Shown here one piece after another: positions 14,807 through 22,394 of a stretch of 31,049 bases of DNA. Origin of the DNA: Caldithrix sp. RBG_13_44_9 (lineage in GTDB: Bacteria > Calditrichota > Calditrichia > RBG-13-44-9); NCBI GenBank assembly GCA_001771055.1, contig MESS01000132.1, forward strand, positions 2,276-33,324, read 5' to 3'. Below the pieces are notes generated by a model that saw only the letters and a list, made by a program, of their open reading frames with translations, did no database searches and was not told the DNA's origin. Each line of letters starts with the position of its first letter. The first letter of the stretch is position 1. Both the position numbers and the translations under genes were made by a program.

Positions 14807-15235
14807 TCATATCCGGTTTAAAAGTAATTTTTTATCAAACAATAATCCCGGGCAGCTCTTATAAGTAGCATATTCCCGGTGAAAAACAATATGATCTTTA
14901 TCGATGGCAAAAAGATCCATCAGTGGATGAATCAGTTTATGGATCAGGATCTCCATCATCTTATCCGATGGAATGGTCAGGTCAAAATTCCCTACGCAAC
15001 AGATCCCGATCGCCTTTTCGTTCATACGGGATTCTTTACAGTGAGCTCCGGGTTTAAGTAAGGTTCTTCCAATCAGCACCTGGTGGCGGTCACCAATTAG
15101 TTCCACCCCAAAATGATATCCAATATCTGACCAGCCATATTGATTACGGTGAAAATCCTCAATGGCTTTCCAGCTAACCGTTTCTCCATCCTTGGTCAGG
15201 CTATGGTGAATCATGATATATTCCCAGGCGATCAT
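14807..15235 (-). CDS. N-acetylmuramoyl-L-alanine amidase, Zn-dependent (amidase_2/PGRP fold)
   Basis: 142 residues, the length of a single-domain T7-lysozyme-type amidase, which cuts the bond between N-acetylmuramic acid and L-Ala in peptidoglycan. The zinc ligands are visible: His10 in 'IHHSLT', His119 in 'FHREYA' and Cys128 in 'KSCPG'. Tyr40 in 'GYHF' and Lys126 match the catalytic Tyr and Lys. 'GAHC' and 'GICCVGNF' are the other family motifs. There is no signal peptide or anchor. The start overlaps the tape measure stop as ATGA, and the tail-tip gene follows. It may be the endolysin, needing a holin, or a tail-tip hydrolase used at entry, as lambda gpK is in a similar place. Confidence 0.9.
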   Translation of the reverse strand: MIAWEYIMIHHSLTKDGETVSWKAIEDFHRNQYGWSDIGYHFGVELIGDRHQVLIGRTLLKPGAHCKESRMNEKAIGICCVGNFDLTIPSDKMMEILIHKLIHPLMDLFAIDKDHIVFHREYATYKSCPGLLFDKKLLLNRI

Positions 15236-17118
15236 TTATCGAATTCTCCCTTTTTCGTCCGGAGGAAAGTGTTGATATAATCCTGGTCCGGCATGATCAC
15301 ATTCCGGTTCTGACGGATAAAGTATGCCCTGGCACGGGCATCTTCGATCGGGACCGTCTCGACTTCTACTTTTAAAATCTGTTCGCCATTTAATCCCTCT
15401 CTGATGCTGCCACTAAGATCCAATGCTCCAGCAGTGAGACGATCCATAATACTCGGGTCCAGATTTTTCTGTAATCCATCAATCACTCCGGTGGAAAAGA
15501 ATTTTGCATAATCCCGGCCGCTTTTCATGGCTCTCATATCATTTTCATATTTATCAAAAAAGATTAAGAGAGCAATTAATTTGGCAACGTATTTGATCGT
15601 TTGCTGCAGTATTTCTTCCAAAAACATCTGAATAAAATCTTTAGCAATGGATTGCCAGAGTTGTTTAAACTGAACTTTTTTATCAAAGAAAGATTCTGTA
15701 ACAAAGGAAGCGGTACGACTGGCACCGGCGGCAATTATTTCCCAGGTTCTATCGGCCGAGACGCCCAATTCCTCAATAGGCTGCATCATATCCCAGAAAG
15801 GTTGTGGATCTGGGAGTTCAACGTTAAAGGGGATAACAATTTCAGTATTTTTTACAAACTCCTCAAAATTATAATTAAGATCCTTTAAAATAATAGTGAA
15901 AGATTTGAACTGGTTTTTACTGTTTTCAACTGATTTATTTACGAATTCAAGGCCTGATATCACTTTCCCTGTATCTAAATCAATAGCATCTAAATTCATA
16001 TTAAAATTTTTAAACGCAGGATCAGTTTTATCAATTTTGTCTTTCAAATCTAGGATAATTTCTCCTAGAATTTTGGCTCCTTCCCAGAAATCTTTGGCAC
16101 CTTGTAATGCAAATTTCTGTTCCGTGGTTAAAAAGCTAAAACTCTGAGCCAGCCATTGGATTTGTTTGATGTCGCCTGATTTCAGGAGTAGTTTTAAGAG
16201 CTCGTCCATATAAGCGACGGTCCGCGAAAAGTCAGCCACTGTAGTCATCTTTTTAAATGACATCGCAGCATTCTGAGCGGCATTTTCTACTTTTGTCCCC
16301 CAATCGGTAAATAGATCAATAAAAGATTGAGTTATATTAATTGCTGTTTCTAGAGATTCTTTATAAACAGGTAGAAATTTTTCGCCAATCACGGCTTTTA
16401 ACTGAGTGAAAGCATCACTAGCATTTGATTCAAGGCCAACGATTGTTTGAGATAATTTATCAGTAGCTCCGACAATCCCGGAAGTTGGATCAGTGAAGGT
16501 TTTGAACATGGCCGTCCTGAATTCTTCCAGGGTAACATTTTTAAAATCATCAATCTGCTGTTTCGTCTTTATCAAATTCAGGATACCTTTTTCTCGAAGG
16601 ATATCTGCAGCTCCCGCCCCACCAGCAAAAGCTCGTCCCATTGCCTGGGCGGCATCGACAATATCGGTACCCATAAAGGCGGCCAAATCTGCAGCCATTT
16701 TGAGATTCTCTTGTGAAAAAGTATCTCCCATCATGGCTTTTAAATTGGCACCAGCTTCGACCACATTCAGAAGTTCAAAGGGCGTGGTGGCCGCAATTTT
16801 ATTGAATTCTTCAAACGCCTGGTTACCTTTCTCAACATCTCCAAACATGTTTTGAAGACGTACTCGAAGAAATTCAAATTCCTTAGCTGCATTAATAGAA
16901 CCACTGATTATTTTAGTTGCCATTCCGGCAGCTGCAATTCCAATTCCTGCGGCGGCCGCAGCGATGACTGCGCCGGAGACTTTAAAAGTGCCTTCCAGTT
17001 TTTTAACAGAGGTATCGGCCTTACCAATATCGTTTTGAAATTGATTAATACCTTCTAATCCGATAAAGGCACCAATATCATTTCCGCCTAAACCACCGGC
17101 GCCGAATCCACTAAACAC
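15232..17118 (-). CDS. Tail tape measure protein
   Basis: 628 residues from a GTG nine bases after AGGAG. Predicted mostly helical, with an Ala/Gly-rich hydrophobic segment (VIAAAAAGIGIAAAGMA, about residues 52-68) and the family-typical block 'NKIAATTPFELLNVVEAGANLKAMMG' and 'DAAQAMGRAFAGGAGAADILREKGI' at about 107-185. A second hydrophobic region is near the C-terminus (KYVAKLIALLIFF). At about 0.15 nm per residue the tail would be near 90 nm, an inference from the known length relationship. It lies upstream of the amidase and tail-tip genes. Note that the chaperones are four genes away, not adjacent. Confidence 0.88.
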   Translation of the reverse strand: MFSGFGAGGLGGNDIGAFIGLEGINQFQNDIGKADTSVKKLEGTFKVSGAVIAAAAAGIGIAAAGMATKIISGSINAAKEFEFLRVRLQNMFGDVEKGNQAFEEFNKIAATTPFELLNVVEAGANLKAMMGDTFSQENLKMAADLAAFMGTDIVDAAQAMGRAFAGGAGAADILREKGILNLIKTKQQIDDFKNVTLEEFRTAMFKTFTDPTSGIVGATDKLSQTIVGLESNASDAFTQLKAVIGEKFLPVYKESLETAINITQSFIDLFTDWGTKVENAAQNAAMSFKKMTTVADFSRTVAYMDELLKLLLKSGDIKQIQWLAQSFSFLTTEQKFALQGAKDFWEGAKILGEIILDLKDKIDKTDPAFKNFNMNLDAIDLDTGKVISGLEFVNKSVENSKNQFKSFTIILKDLNYNFEEFVKNTEIVIPFNVELPDPQPFWDMMQPIEELGVSADRTWEIIAAGASRTASFVTESFFDKKVQFKQLWQSIAKDFIQMFLEEILQQTIKYVAKLIALLIFFDKYENDMRAMKSGRDYAKFFSTGVIDGLQKNLDPSIMDRLTAGALDLSGSIREGLNGEQILKVEVETVPIEDARARAYFIRQNRNVIMPDQDYINTFLRTKKGEFDK

Positions 17119-17238
17119 TACTTATTTCTCCTCATCCCTATTTTGATCTCTTTATTTTAAAAAACTGTTAGAAACTCTTTGTTTGGCCATACTCTACCCT
17201 TACCCATTCCGTGATCTTCAATCCTGAGCCGTTTTATG

Positions 17239-17256
17239 CACATTTTTAAAAATGTG
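17239..17256. repeat. Perfect 18-base palindrome
   Basis: CACATTTTTAAAAATGTG reads the same on both strands. It lies in the 152-base gap between the tape measure and the spanin candidate, the widest gap in the tail module. It has no T-run after it, so it is not a classic terminator. It could be a protein-binding site or processing hairpin. The rest of the gap (17119-17238) has no convincing gene or promoter. Confidence 0.45.
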
Positions 17257-17270
17257 TAAATCATTGTATT

Positions 17271-17783
17271 TTATTTAGTTATAAGATTTATAATTTTTAG
17301 AGCTAATAATCCACCTACCAGGATAATTATCCCGATGACGATCATTTTTATATTCGGATTCACTCGGTTGGGTATCTGTTTTTCTACTGTCACCGTCTTG
17401 GTGATCGTTCGGATCTCCCGGGGATAATCCACCCGCTGGATCTTAATACTCTGCCTCAATTCATTTTCTAAAATATTATTTGTAACCAGGAGCCAGAGTT
17501 TTACGCTATCCTTTTCGGTTTTATAAATAAATGTTTTAGCAAAATTCAGTGAGGGTTGCCCAGGGATCCATGGTCCATCTTGCACCGTCAACGTATCTTC
17601 GCCGACCACAATTTCACTGCCCGGATCATAAGTAATACTGCCTGGCTCAATAATGATCACTGTATCCGCCGGTGCCTTCTGGCAATCCTTTAATTCCGCC
17701 TGACTCTGATACCATTTGGCTTTCCAGTTGACGCAGGATCCAAATAATAAACTAACCGCGACGATGATAAAAAATGATCTCAT
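17271..17783 (-). CDS. Candidate unimolecular spanin (lipoprotein with C-terminal membrane anchor)
   Basis: 170 residues from the ATG; a GTG 18 bases upstream is an alternative. The N-terminus is a lipoprotein signal (FFIIVAVSLLFGSC) with lipid-Cys17. About 125 residues of periplasmic domain follow, with strands (TVIIIEPGSITYDPGSEIVV, DTLTVQDG) and a proline-containing stretch. A C-terminal hydrophobic segment (MIVIGIIILVGGLLALKII) anchors it in the inner membrane. This outer-lipid plus inner-anchor layout is that of u-spanins such as T1 gp11, which join the two membranes in the last step of lysis of Gram-negative cells. The identification rests on topology alone. It overlaps the end of the membrane gene upstream. 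Confidence 0.68.
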   Translation of the reverse strand: MRSFFIIVAVSLLFGSCVNWKAKWYQSQAELKDCQKAPADTVIIIEPGSITYDPGSEIVVGEDTLTVQDGPWIPGQPSLNFAKTFIYKTEKDSVKLWLLVTNNILENELRQSIKIQRVDYPREIRTITKTVTVEKQIPNRVNPNIKMIVIGIIILVGGLLALKIINLITK

Positions 17784-18114
17784 ACCAATACCATGCCTCA
17801 CTATGTTTGATCATCCATATCAGCCCTTCCATGCTGAACACCCATTTCCAGCCGTGACTGAACAGGCGATAATATGGATGAAAGAAAATAAATTTCTCTC
17901 CCCAGTAAATTAAAATCAACCAATAATTCCCGGCCAGATAGCTGATCAGCAGCATGCCCCAGGTCCATCCCAGACCTTTGATGATCTTTGCCCAGCGGGC
18001 AGCCACAAAATTATATTGGCATTTCTGATGAACCCGGGTGCTCCAATACCAGTCATGCCAGGCTTCCCAGGCAAAAGCAAAATTAAAAACAAGTGACCAG
18101 ATGATATAATTCAC
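17752..18114 (-). CDS. Trp-rich membrane protein
   Basis: 120 residues with at least 12 Trp. Hydrophobic segments are at about 3-16, 49-73 and 88-102 (ending IWMI), with many aromatic residues at the interfaces. The start overlaps the stop of the coiled-coil gene as ATGA, and the end overlaps the spanin candidate by about 30 bases. Not recognised. Between a TM/coiled-coil protein and a spanin candidate, a role in membrane permeabilisation is possible but unproven. Confidence 0.55.
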   Translation of the reverse strand: MNYIIWSLVFNFAFAWEAWHDWYWSTRVHQKCQYNFVAARWAKIIKGLGWTWGMLLISYLAGNYWLILIYWGEKFIFFHPYYRLFSHGWKWVFSMEGLIWMIKHSEAWYWYEIIFYHRRG

Positions 18115-18452
18115 TTTCGTTTATGCAGGTTTTTAAAGGCGTTATGTTCAGTGATCAGTTTAGTAAATTCTATTTTAAGCTCATAAAATTCATTGGACAT
18201 CATTTTTTCAATCTTTGAGATATTCTGTTCGGCTGTTTTTTGAGAGCCGAGCACCACATCGATCTTTTTATTCACATGCTCAATTTGAGATTCAAGGATC
18301 TCCCCGTCTGTCCGGGGAAAACTTTTTTCATCAATCAACTTAATAGCCTCTTCACGGGTGATTAATTTTTGACCATAATACCATTTCCAGAATCCCGTAA
18401 CCGCCCCCACTACTGCAATAACCGCCATCAAAAAATAGTACCATTGAATCAT
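18111..18452 (-). CDS. Single-span membrane protein with coiled coil
   Basis: 113 residues. The start overlaps the end of the DUF4406 gene as ATGA, with AGGAGGG just upstream; a longer frame starting in the DUF4406 gene is not supported. An N-terminal membrane segment (WYYFLMAVIAVVGAVTGFWKW, residues 3-23) is followed by a charged helical region (DGEILESQIEHVNKKIDVVL... AEQNISKIEKMM... NEFYELKIEFTKL) with heptad-like hydrophobic spacing. Some phage lysis-accessory proteins and haemolysin-XhlA-like proteins have such a coiled coil, though XhlA has its membrane span at the other end. Function unknown; it lies in a probable lysis cluster. Confidence 0.62.
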   Translation of the reverse strand: MIQWYYFLMAVIAVVGAVTGFWKWYYGQKLITREEAIKLIDEKSFPRTDGEILESQIEHVNKKIDVVLGSQKTAEQNISKIEKMMSNEFYELKIEFTKLITEHNAFKNLHKRK

Positions 18453-18823
18453 TCCCTCCTCCTGAGTTTTTCGGAGTTCAGCACATATTCTTCCAGAGCC
18501 TCTGTTTCTGTGAAGGCCGGGATCTGGTTTTGCAGGCAATACTGATATTCCTCCCAGCAGCCACGGCTGAGTGACCATCCGCCCCGGAACAGCACCGCGT
18601 CGCATTTCTGGAGCAAAGTAAAACTCATTTCCATAAAAGCTGCCCAGGGCATTACCGTGTCCAGGTGAGCCGTGTTCTTATGCGGACAGATCACTGAATA
18701 GCCTTTTTTCAAGAGCTCAATCATTTCCTGCTCGGCAAACCGGATATTGGCTTCAATCGATTCTTTATTGGCTGCGCTGTAAGGAGCTGCTAAATAAATC
18801 AATAATTTTCTGCGATTCAGCAT
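18449..18823 (-). CDS. DUF4406-like protein, nucleoside deoxyribosyltransferase fold
   Basis: 124 residues. The opening 'IYLAAPYSA' followed by a helix with 'IEANIRFAEQ' and then 'GYSVICPHKNTAHLD' and 'LQKCDAVLFRGGWSLSRGCWEEYQYCLQNQIPAF' is the pattern of DUF4406 and related nucleoside 2-deoxyribosyltransferase-like proteins, which have a Rossmann-like fold. The family is common in phages and its biological role is mostly unknown; nucleotide or DNA-related chemistry is inferred from the fold. It starts two bases after the chaperone frameshift frame ends, in a place where siphoviruses usually have the tape measure. Confidence 0.7.
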   Translation of the reverse strand: MLNRRKLLIYLAAPYSAANKESIEANIRFAEQEMIELLKKGYSVICPHKNTAHLDTVMPWAAFMEMSFTLLQKCDAVLFRGGWSLSRGCWEEYQYCLQNQIPAFTETEALEEYVLNSEKLRRRE

Positions 18824-18824
18824 A

Positions 18825-19268
18825 TCAATTGAAATCTTTCCAGTTACCCTTTATCTGACGGTCCGAGTCATCAATTTCCCTGACCACCCTGAATTTGTTT
18901 TTGCCGACGATCAATTCTCTCCCCTTTTTGCCCTTGCCTTTGTATTTATTCCAGTCCGTCCCAAAGATGGACTGAATCTTATTCTTTTCCCGGGCGTGAA
19001 CCTTATCAAATGCCGGTATGGATCGGATCACAGTTAATAGTCCAATATCCAGCCAATTGCGCAGGGCTTCGCTGAATTTGCCGAATACTTTAAGTGATCC
19101 TTCAAATCTGATCTCATTTTCTGTTTTCAGCTCCAGAGTTTTGATCAGCACTTCCCGGCGGATCGGATGCCGCAGGTCATCAATAAGGTCCCTATCGAAA
19201 AGATACTTCCCGTAGCGACGCGCCACCGCATCCTGCAGCCTTAATTCAGCGAGGCCGTCGCTTTCAAG
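18825..19268 (-). CDS. Frameshifted extension of tail assembly chaperone (gpT-like part of a GT fusion)
   Basis: This frame is open from the slippery site through to its stop and lies in the -1 frame relative to the chaperone gene 19241-19795. It gives 147 residues after the slip, so the fused protein would have 323 residues (176 from the upstream frame). A GTG at 19226 could start a separate 133-residue protein, but the coding is continuous upstream of it. The protein has basic patches (YKGKGKKGRELIVGKNKFRVVRE). In lambda and many siphoviruses, the corresponding G and GT proteins bind the tape measure and tail tube subunits. Family membership is inferred from synteny and the frameshift signal. 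Confidence 0.8.
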   Translation of the reverse strand, partial: LESDGLAELRLQDAVARRYGKYLFDRDLIDDLRHPIRREVLIKTLELKTENEIRFEGSLKVFGKFSEALRNWLDIGLLTVIRSIPAFDKVHAREKNKIQSIFGTDWNKYKGKGKKGRELIVGKNKFRVVREIDDSDRQIKGNWKDFN

Positions 19269-19274
19269 TTTTTT
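19215..19274 (-). promoter_or_regulatory. Programmed -1 ribosomal frameshift signal
   Basis: The zero-frame codons GTA-AAA-AAC hold the X XXY YYZ heptamer A AAA AAC (19274-19268) in the correct phase. Six bases (TTGAAA) later GCGACGGCC (19261-19253) can pair with GGCGCGTCGC (19224-19215) as a nine-pair stem with one bulged G and a 28-base loop, at the usual distance for a stimulating structure. The zero frame stops at TAA 19241, and the -1 frame stays open to 18825. This matches the arrangement of tail chaperone G/GT genes. Confidence 0.85.
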
Positions 19275-19795
19275 ACCGATTGCTCAATCTCTCTCTGCCG
19301 GGTCATCAGTTCACTGAATTTGTTTATCAGAAGGGTCAAGACGTCCATATCTCTGACCAGCTGGTAATAATCATCAATATTGGACTCATCGAAGAGCTGG
19401 CTATCCCCTACGTATAGAATTTTGGGGATATATTTCCTGCCGGTATAGTACCAGGAAGCCTCGATCGCTATCTGATCGGCCAGGGTCTGGGGCTTTTCCT
19501 TTTCCAGGCGCCTTAACACTTCTTTTTTAACAGGTCCTTCCAGATTTTCAGTCGCCCGTTTTAAATGAGCCTCCCAGCGCATCTCATTCACCGGCAACAA
19601 ATGAAGCCCTTCCTGTCTGGCTTCATTCAATGCCTTTTCAATGGTCATCTGCTGCATCATGCTTACATCGATCACGTCGATGTTTTTCATGGTCACCGGG
19701 ATCTCAATCCCGTCAATCACCAGCGGGAAATCAATCTGCACCGCCCGCTTCTCATTGGCCGCCCGCAGGATCTCAAGCGCCTTGTCTCTTTTCAT
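19241..19795 (-). CDS. Tail assembly chaperone (gpG-like)
   Basis: 184 residues; GGAGAGAATAGAG precedes the ATG and the start overlaps the previous gene by 23 bases. The sequence is helical and charged, with strands near the start (VQIDFPLVIDGIEIPVTMKNI) and a helical centre (HLKRATENLEGPVKKEVLRRLEKEK). No direct family hit can be named by eye, but the position between the major tail protein and the tape measure module, plus a frameshift site in the last eight codons, is diagnostic of G/GT-type chaperones. The unshifted form should be far more abundant. Confidence 0.75.
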   Translation of the reverse strand: MKRDKALEILRAANEKRAVQIDFPLVIDGIEIPVTMKNIDVIDVSMMQQMTIEKALNEARQEGLHLLPVNEMRWEAHLKRATENLEGPVKKEVLRRLEKEKPQTLADQIAIEASWYYTGRKYIPKILYVGDSQLFDESNIDDYYQLVRDMDVLTLLINKFSELMTRQREIEQSVKNLKATASLN

Positions 19796-20087
19796 CTCTA
19801 TTCTCTCCTTTTTCGTTGATATCCGTCTGAGTTGGTTTATCTTTTTTATCCAGGATCCTGAACATTTCTCTTTTCAGGGCAATCAGGATCGGTTTAAATT
19901 TACAGACATCCGATTTCCGGTATTCCATTGGCAGGCTCATATCAATATTTTTGTAGCTGAATAATGCCTCATTCTTACCAAAATCATGTAAAATAAGAGG
20001 GCGGCATTCTCCCTTCGTCCGTAAAAGGAAAAATGCCGCCTCGTAAACATCGGATGTGATATAGCTGTTCAGACAGTCTTTTGACAT
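19773..20087 (-). CDS. Small tail-module protein
   Basis: 104 residues, start preceded by GAGGCGGAG. A first half with 'SYITSDVYEAAFFLLRTKGECRPLILHDFG' and 'VCKFKPILIALKREMFRILDKK' resembles the DUF5659-like small proteins seen next to tail genes in some phages, but the likeness is weak. The C-terminus is very charged (DKPTQTDINEKGENRDEKRQG), suggesting disorder. It sits between the major tail protein and the chaperone gene. Confidence 0.6.
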   Translation of the reverse strand: MSKDCLNSYITSDVYEAAFFLLRTKGECRPLILHDFGKNEALFSYKNIDMSLPMEYRKSDVCKFKPILIALKREMFRILDKKDKPTQTDINEKGENRDEKRQGA

Positions 20088-20128
20088 CTCCGCCTCTTTT
20101 AACCTTCAACCAGTAACAGCAGTCTATC

Positions 20129-20902
20129 TTAGACGGCTGCGCAATACAGGATTTCCACCTGGCTTGAAGCAGGCGGAGGAGTGGCAAAAACAATATTGGG
20201 AGTGGCGGGAGTAATGGTAAACCCGGAAGTCTGCCTGGTCCCAACCGTGGCACCGCTTGCTTTGATCTTCACAAAGAAAGCATAATCATTGACCAGCTCC
20301 TCAGAGTTGGCCTGATTTTCAATCTTCACTGGATTGTCTGAAAGAACAAACGTGTCCAGGGTCCCATTTCCGGCGAATTTATCATATACCGGCGAAGCTC
20401 CGATGAGGAAGTAGGGGCTCCAGGCGCTTTTGACCGGGATGGACAGATTGTGAAGATCAAGTCCGCCGGAAAGCAGCGGAATGTTTTTCAGAATGATATC
20501 GATCAGCAGTTCGTAGCCGATCAGGGTGGCACCATCATTCTGATAGATTGCCCGGGAGACAAATCCCTTGGGGTACGGATCCATCCGGTGAGGAATGCCA
20601 TACTGCCCGGATACCCCCAGGGTAAGACCTAAAAGGGTGGCAATTTGAGAAACTTTCCCGCCAGTGATGATCATCGAGCCTTCCCATTTGATCTCGGTGA
20701 TATATTCCAGGCTCTCGTTGCCTGCTCCCTGATGGAAAATTTCCTCAATGGACTCATTGGGCTCCAGGGTAATATCCTGGATCCCGCGCAAGTCGCTCAG
20801 CACTACTGGGGCTGCCACTGCTGCCGCGTTTAAGCCATATTGATTCAGTATGAATTTCCCCAGTACAATTTCCGATTCGGTAAGTTGACTGATTAATGTC
20901 AT
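20129..20902 (-). CDS. Major tail protein (tail tube subunit)
   Basis: 257 residues with AAGGAG seven bases before the ATG. The protein is beta-rich with a central 'NESLEYITEIKWEGSMIITGGKVSQIATLLGL', where 'G-S-x-x-I-T-G' and the following helix are typical of tube subunits, and a C-terminal Ig-like stretch (VKIKASGATVG, TSGFTITPATPNIVFATPPPASSQVEILY) as found in many siphovirus major tail proteins. It lies after the tail-completion genes and before the chaperones, as expected. There is only one such gene and no sheath gene in the window, which argues for a non-contractile tail. Confidence 0.82.
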   Translation of the reverse strand: MTLISQLTESEIVLGKFILNQYGLNAAAVAAPVVLSDLRGIQDITLEPNESIEEIFHQGAGNESLEYITEIKWEGSMIITGGKVSQIATLLGLTLGVSGQYGIPHRMDPYPKGFVSRAIYQNDGATLIGYELLIDIILKNIPLLSGGLDLHNLSIPVKSAWSPYFLIGASPVYDKFAGNGTLDTFVLSDNPVKIENQANSEELVNDYAFFVKIKASGATVGTRQTSGFTITPATPNIVFATPPPASSQVEILYCAAV

Positions 20903-20956
20903 TGCACTGCTCCTTGTGCGTTAAAAATGATATGTCTCAACTCTCAACGTCTTTTC

Positions 20957-21511
20957 TTAGGTGACCAGAACAGAATCACCCATTACTGCCAGTAAATAAA
21001 GGTTTAATTCTCTGCGAAATTCTTTAATGTCTTCTGTCGGGACATTATTATCTCCCAAAACGCTGATTTGCCGGATCCCCTGAGCGTAAAGGGTTGTATT
21101 GGTATAGGCAGTAGCCCCCAGGGTCACATTGAATGTGGTCGAGGGAAGTTTGGGCAGCGGTGGATTAAATAGATTCAGCAGCCAGCTGCGGATAATATTA
21201 ATCTCTTCCATGCCGCCATGTTTTTCAGCCAGCCAGGCTCCTATCCGCAATTCCATTTCCATCAGATAAACATAGTTTTTATAAGTGCTTCCGCCGACCA
21301 CCGAGGTGGAATGAAAATTGTACTGACTTTCCATCCTCCCGATCGGTGAAATATTTTCCAGCCAGATGAACGGTTTCGCCCATTTATGAAAGAAATGTTT
21401 ATCCGGATAGTCCAGGATAAACGTCCATGATGTGGCCGGAGCACTCTGAGCATTGAAAAAGGCCAATAAGATTTTGCGAATATCTTCAAAAAAATGGTCA
21501 TTGCGGATCAT
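20957..21511 (-). CDS. Tail terminator-like protein
   Basis: 184 residues. Its start overlaps the preceding stop as ATGA, so the two are coupled. It has aromatic-rich strands (WTFILDYPDKHFFHKWAKPFIWLENI) and 'STYKNYVYLMEMELRIGAWLAEKHGGMEEIN', like tail terminator or completion proteins (lambda gpU and SPP1 gp17 classes). Its position between the HK97 gp10-like gene and the major tail protein fits. It should cap the tail tube and mediate joining to the head. Identity is inferred mainly from gene order. Confidence 0.68.
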   Translation of the reverse strand: MIRNDHFFEDIRKILLAFFNAQSAPATSWTFILDYPDKHFFHKWAKPFIWLENISPIGRMESQYNFHSTSVVGGSTYKNYVYLMEMELRIGAWLAEKHGGMEEINIIRSWLLNLFNPPLPKLPSTTFNVTLGATAYTNTTLYAQGIRQISVLGDNNVPTEDIKEFRRELNLYLLAVMGDSVLVT

Positions 21512-21939
21512 TTACGGCCCTCCGCCCGGATAGCTGCCATGACATCCTTTTTTAATTTCCCCAGGTAGATGGATTTACCACCTTCCACCACATCCCCAAT
21601 GAAACGGCGCGGTCGCATCCCCTTGGTGCCTTCGTGGATAAATTTGGCATAATTGGCAACCTGGCTGTCCGCAAATACCGCCCATAGTACCGGATTAAAC
21701 TTTTTGATTTTCAGGCTTCTGGCCAGTGTACCAGTTACCCGAGGGACTGGATAATTCCCGGCAAAACTGATTTCCCCTCCCGGTTTATAGTGCGGACCTT
21801 TCAGATTTTTCTGGGACTTCTGATAAATATCCTTTGCAATCTCGCTGATGCTCCGGCTGGCTGCGGTAAAAGCGGTTTTTCTCACCCGTTCACTTTTTGA
21901 AAACCACCGGCTGGCGTCAAAGCGCACCACTCCCTTCAT
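21508..21939 (-). CDS. HK97 gp10-like tail-completion protein
   Basis: 143 residues. The block 'GNYPVPRVTGTLARSLK', followed by 'YAKFIHEGTKGMRPRRFIGD', is the hallmark of the HK97 gp10-like family (tail completion, ~120-150 residues), where 'G-x-L-x-x-S' and 'HEGT' occur at these spacings. The N-terminal helix (RKTAFTAASRSISEIAKDIYQKS) matches too. Its start shares one base with the stop of the head-closure gene. It should join the head neck to the tail. Confidence 0.82.
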   Translation of the reverse strand: MKGVVRFDASRWFSKSERVRKTAFTAASRSISEIAKDIYQKSQKNLKGPHYKPGGEISFAGNYPVPRVTGTLARSLKIKKFNPVLWAVFADSQVANYAKFIHEGTKGMRPRRFIGDVVEGGKSIYLGKLKKDVMAAIRAEGRK

Positions 21940-22394
21940 CAGTCTGTCCTCCGTTCCAGGATCGCCTCTTCATACCAGATCGAATCTCCAAATTTCTGCT
22001 GATCCACATTGCGCACAATATATTTCAGAGAATCGAAAACAACATAATCCCGCTTTTCATCCATGCTGGCCACGCTCACAAAATTCAGGCTCGCATCCAC
22101 TGCCCCAAAATATTTCAAAGCCGCAACGTTCCGCAATCCCGGCGGAAGCTTTTCCAGCTCCTCTTCATCCATCTCCTGAATGAAGGTATAAATAGTCAGA
22201 TTTGTCCGGGTAGAACTGATGAGTCCGGTTCCGCTGCAATCCGCCGCCGTCGGATTATCCCGGTGCCATTCCCTGGAAGGTGTTAGGGTTTCACTATTGA
22301 TGCAGGGACAGGCGGTACCGGCCAGCGTGGACTTGGTGGCGCTCTGGCCGCGGTATTTCAATGACTGACGGACCCGTTGCAGATGAGTGAGCAT
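21939..22394 (-). CDS. Head-closure / head-tail adaptor protein
   Basis: 151 residues, sharing one base with its neighbours on both sides. The start 'LTHLQRVRQSLKYRGQSATK' and an aspartate- and Thr-rich middle (WHRDNPTAADCSGTGLISS) are followed by strands near the C-terminus (DYVVFDSLKYIVRNVDQQKF). The position between the connector and the HK97 gp10-like protein is that of SPP1 gp16-type head-closure proteins. No diagnostic motif was seen, so the call rests on order and size. Confidence 0.6.
   Translation of the reverse strand: MLTHLQRVRQSLKYRGQSATKSTLAGTACPCINSETLTPSREWHRDNPTAADCSGTGLISSTRTNLTIYTFIQEMDEEELEKLPPGLRNVAALKYFGAVDASLNFVSVASMDEKRDYVVFDSLKYIVRNVDQQKFGDSIWYEEAILERRTD

Noticed and set aside
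17239..17256. Palindrome as a terminator of the spanin region
   Set aside because: No T-run follows on either strand, and the tape measure gene lies on the other side in the same transcript direction.
18825..19226. Independent gene starting at GTG 19226
   Set aside because: The frame is open upstream to the slippery heptamer and matches the -1 shift exactly, so a fusion is the better explanation, although a minor internal start is possible.
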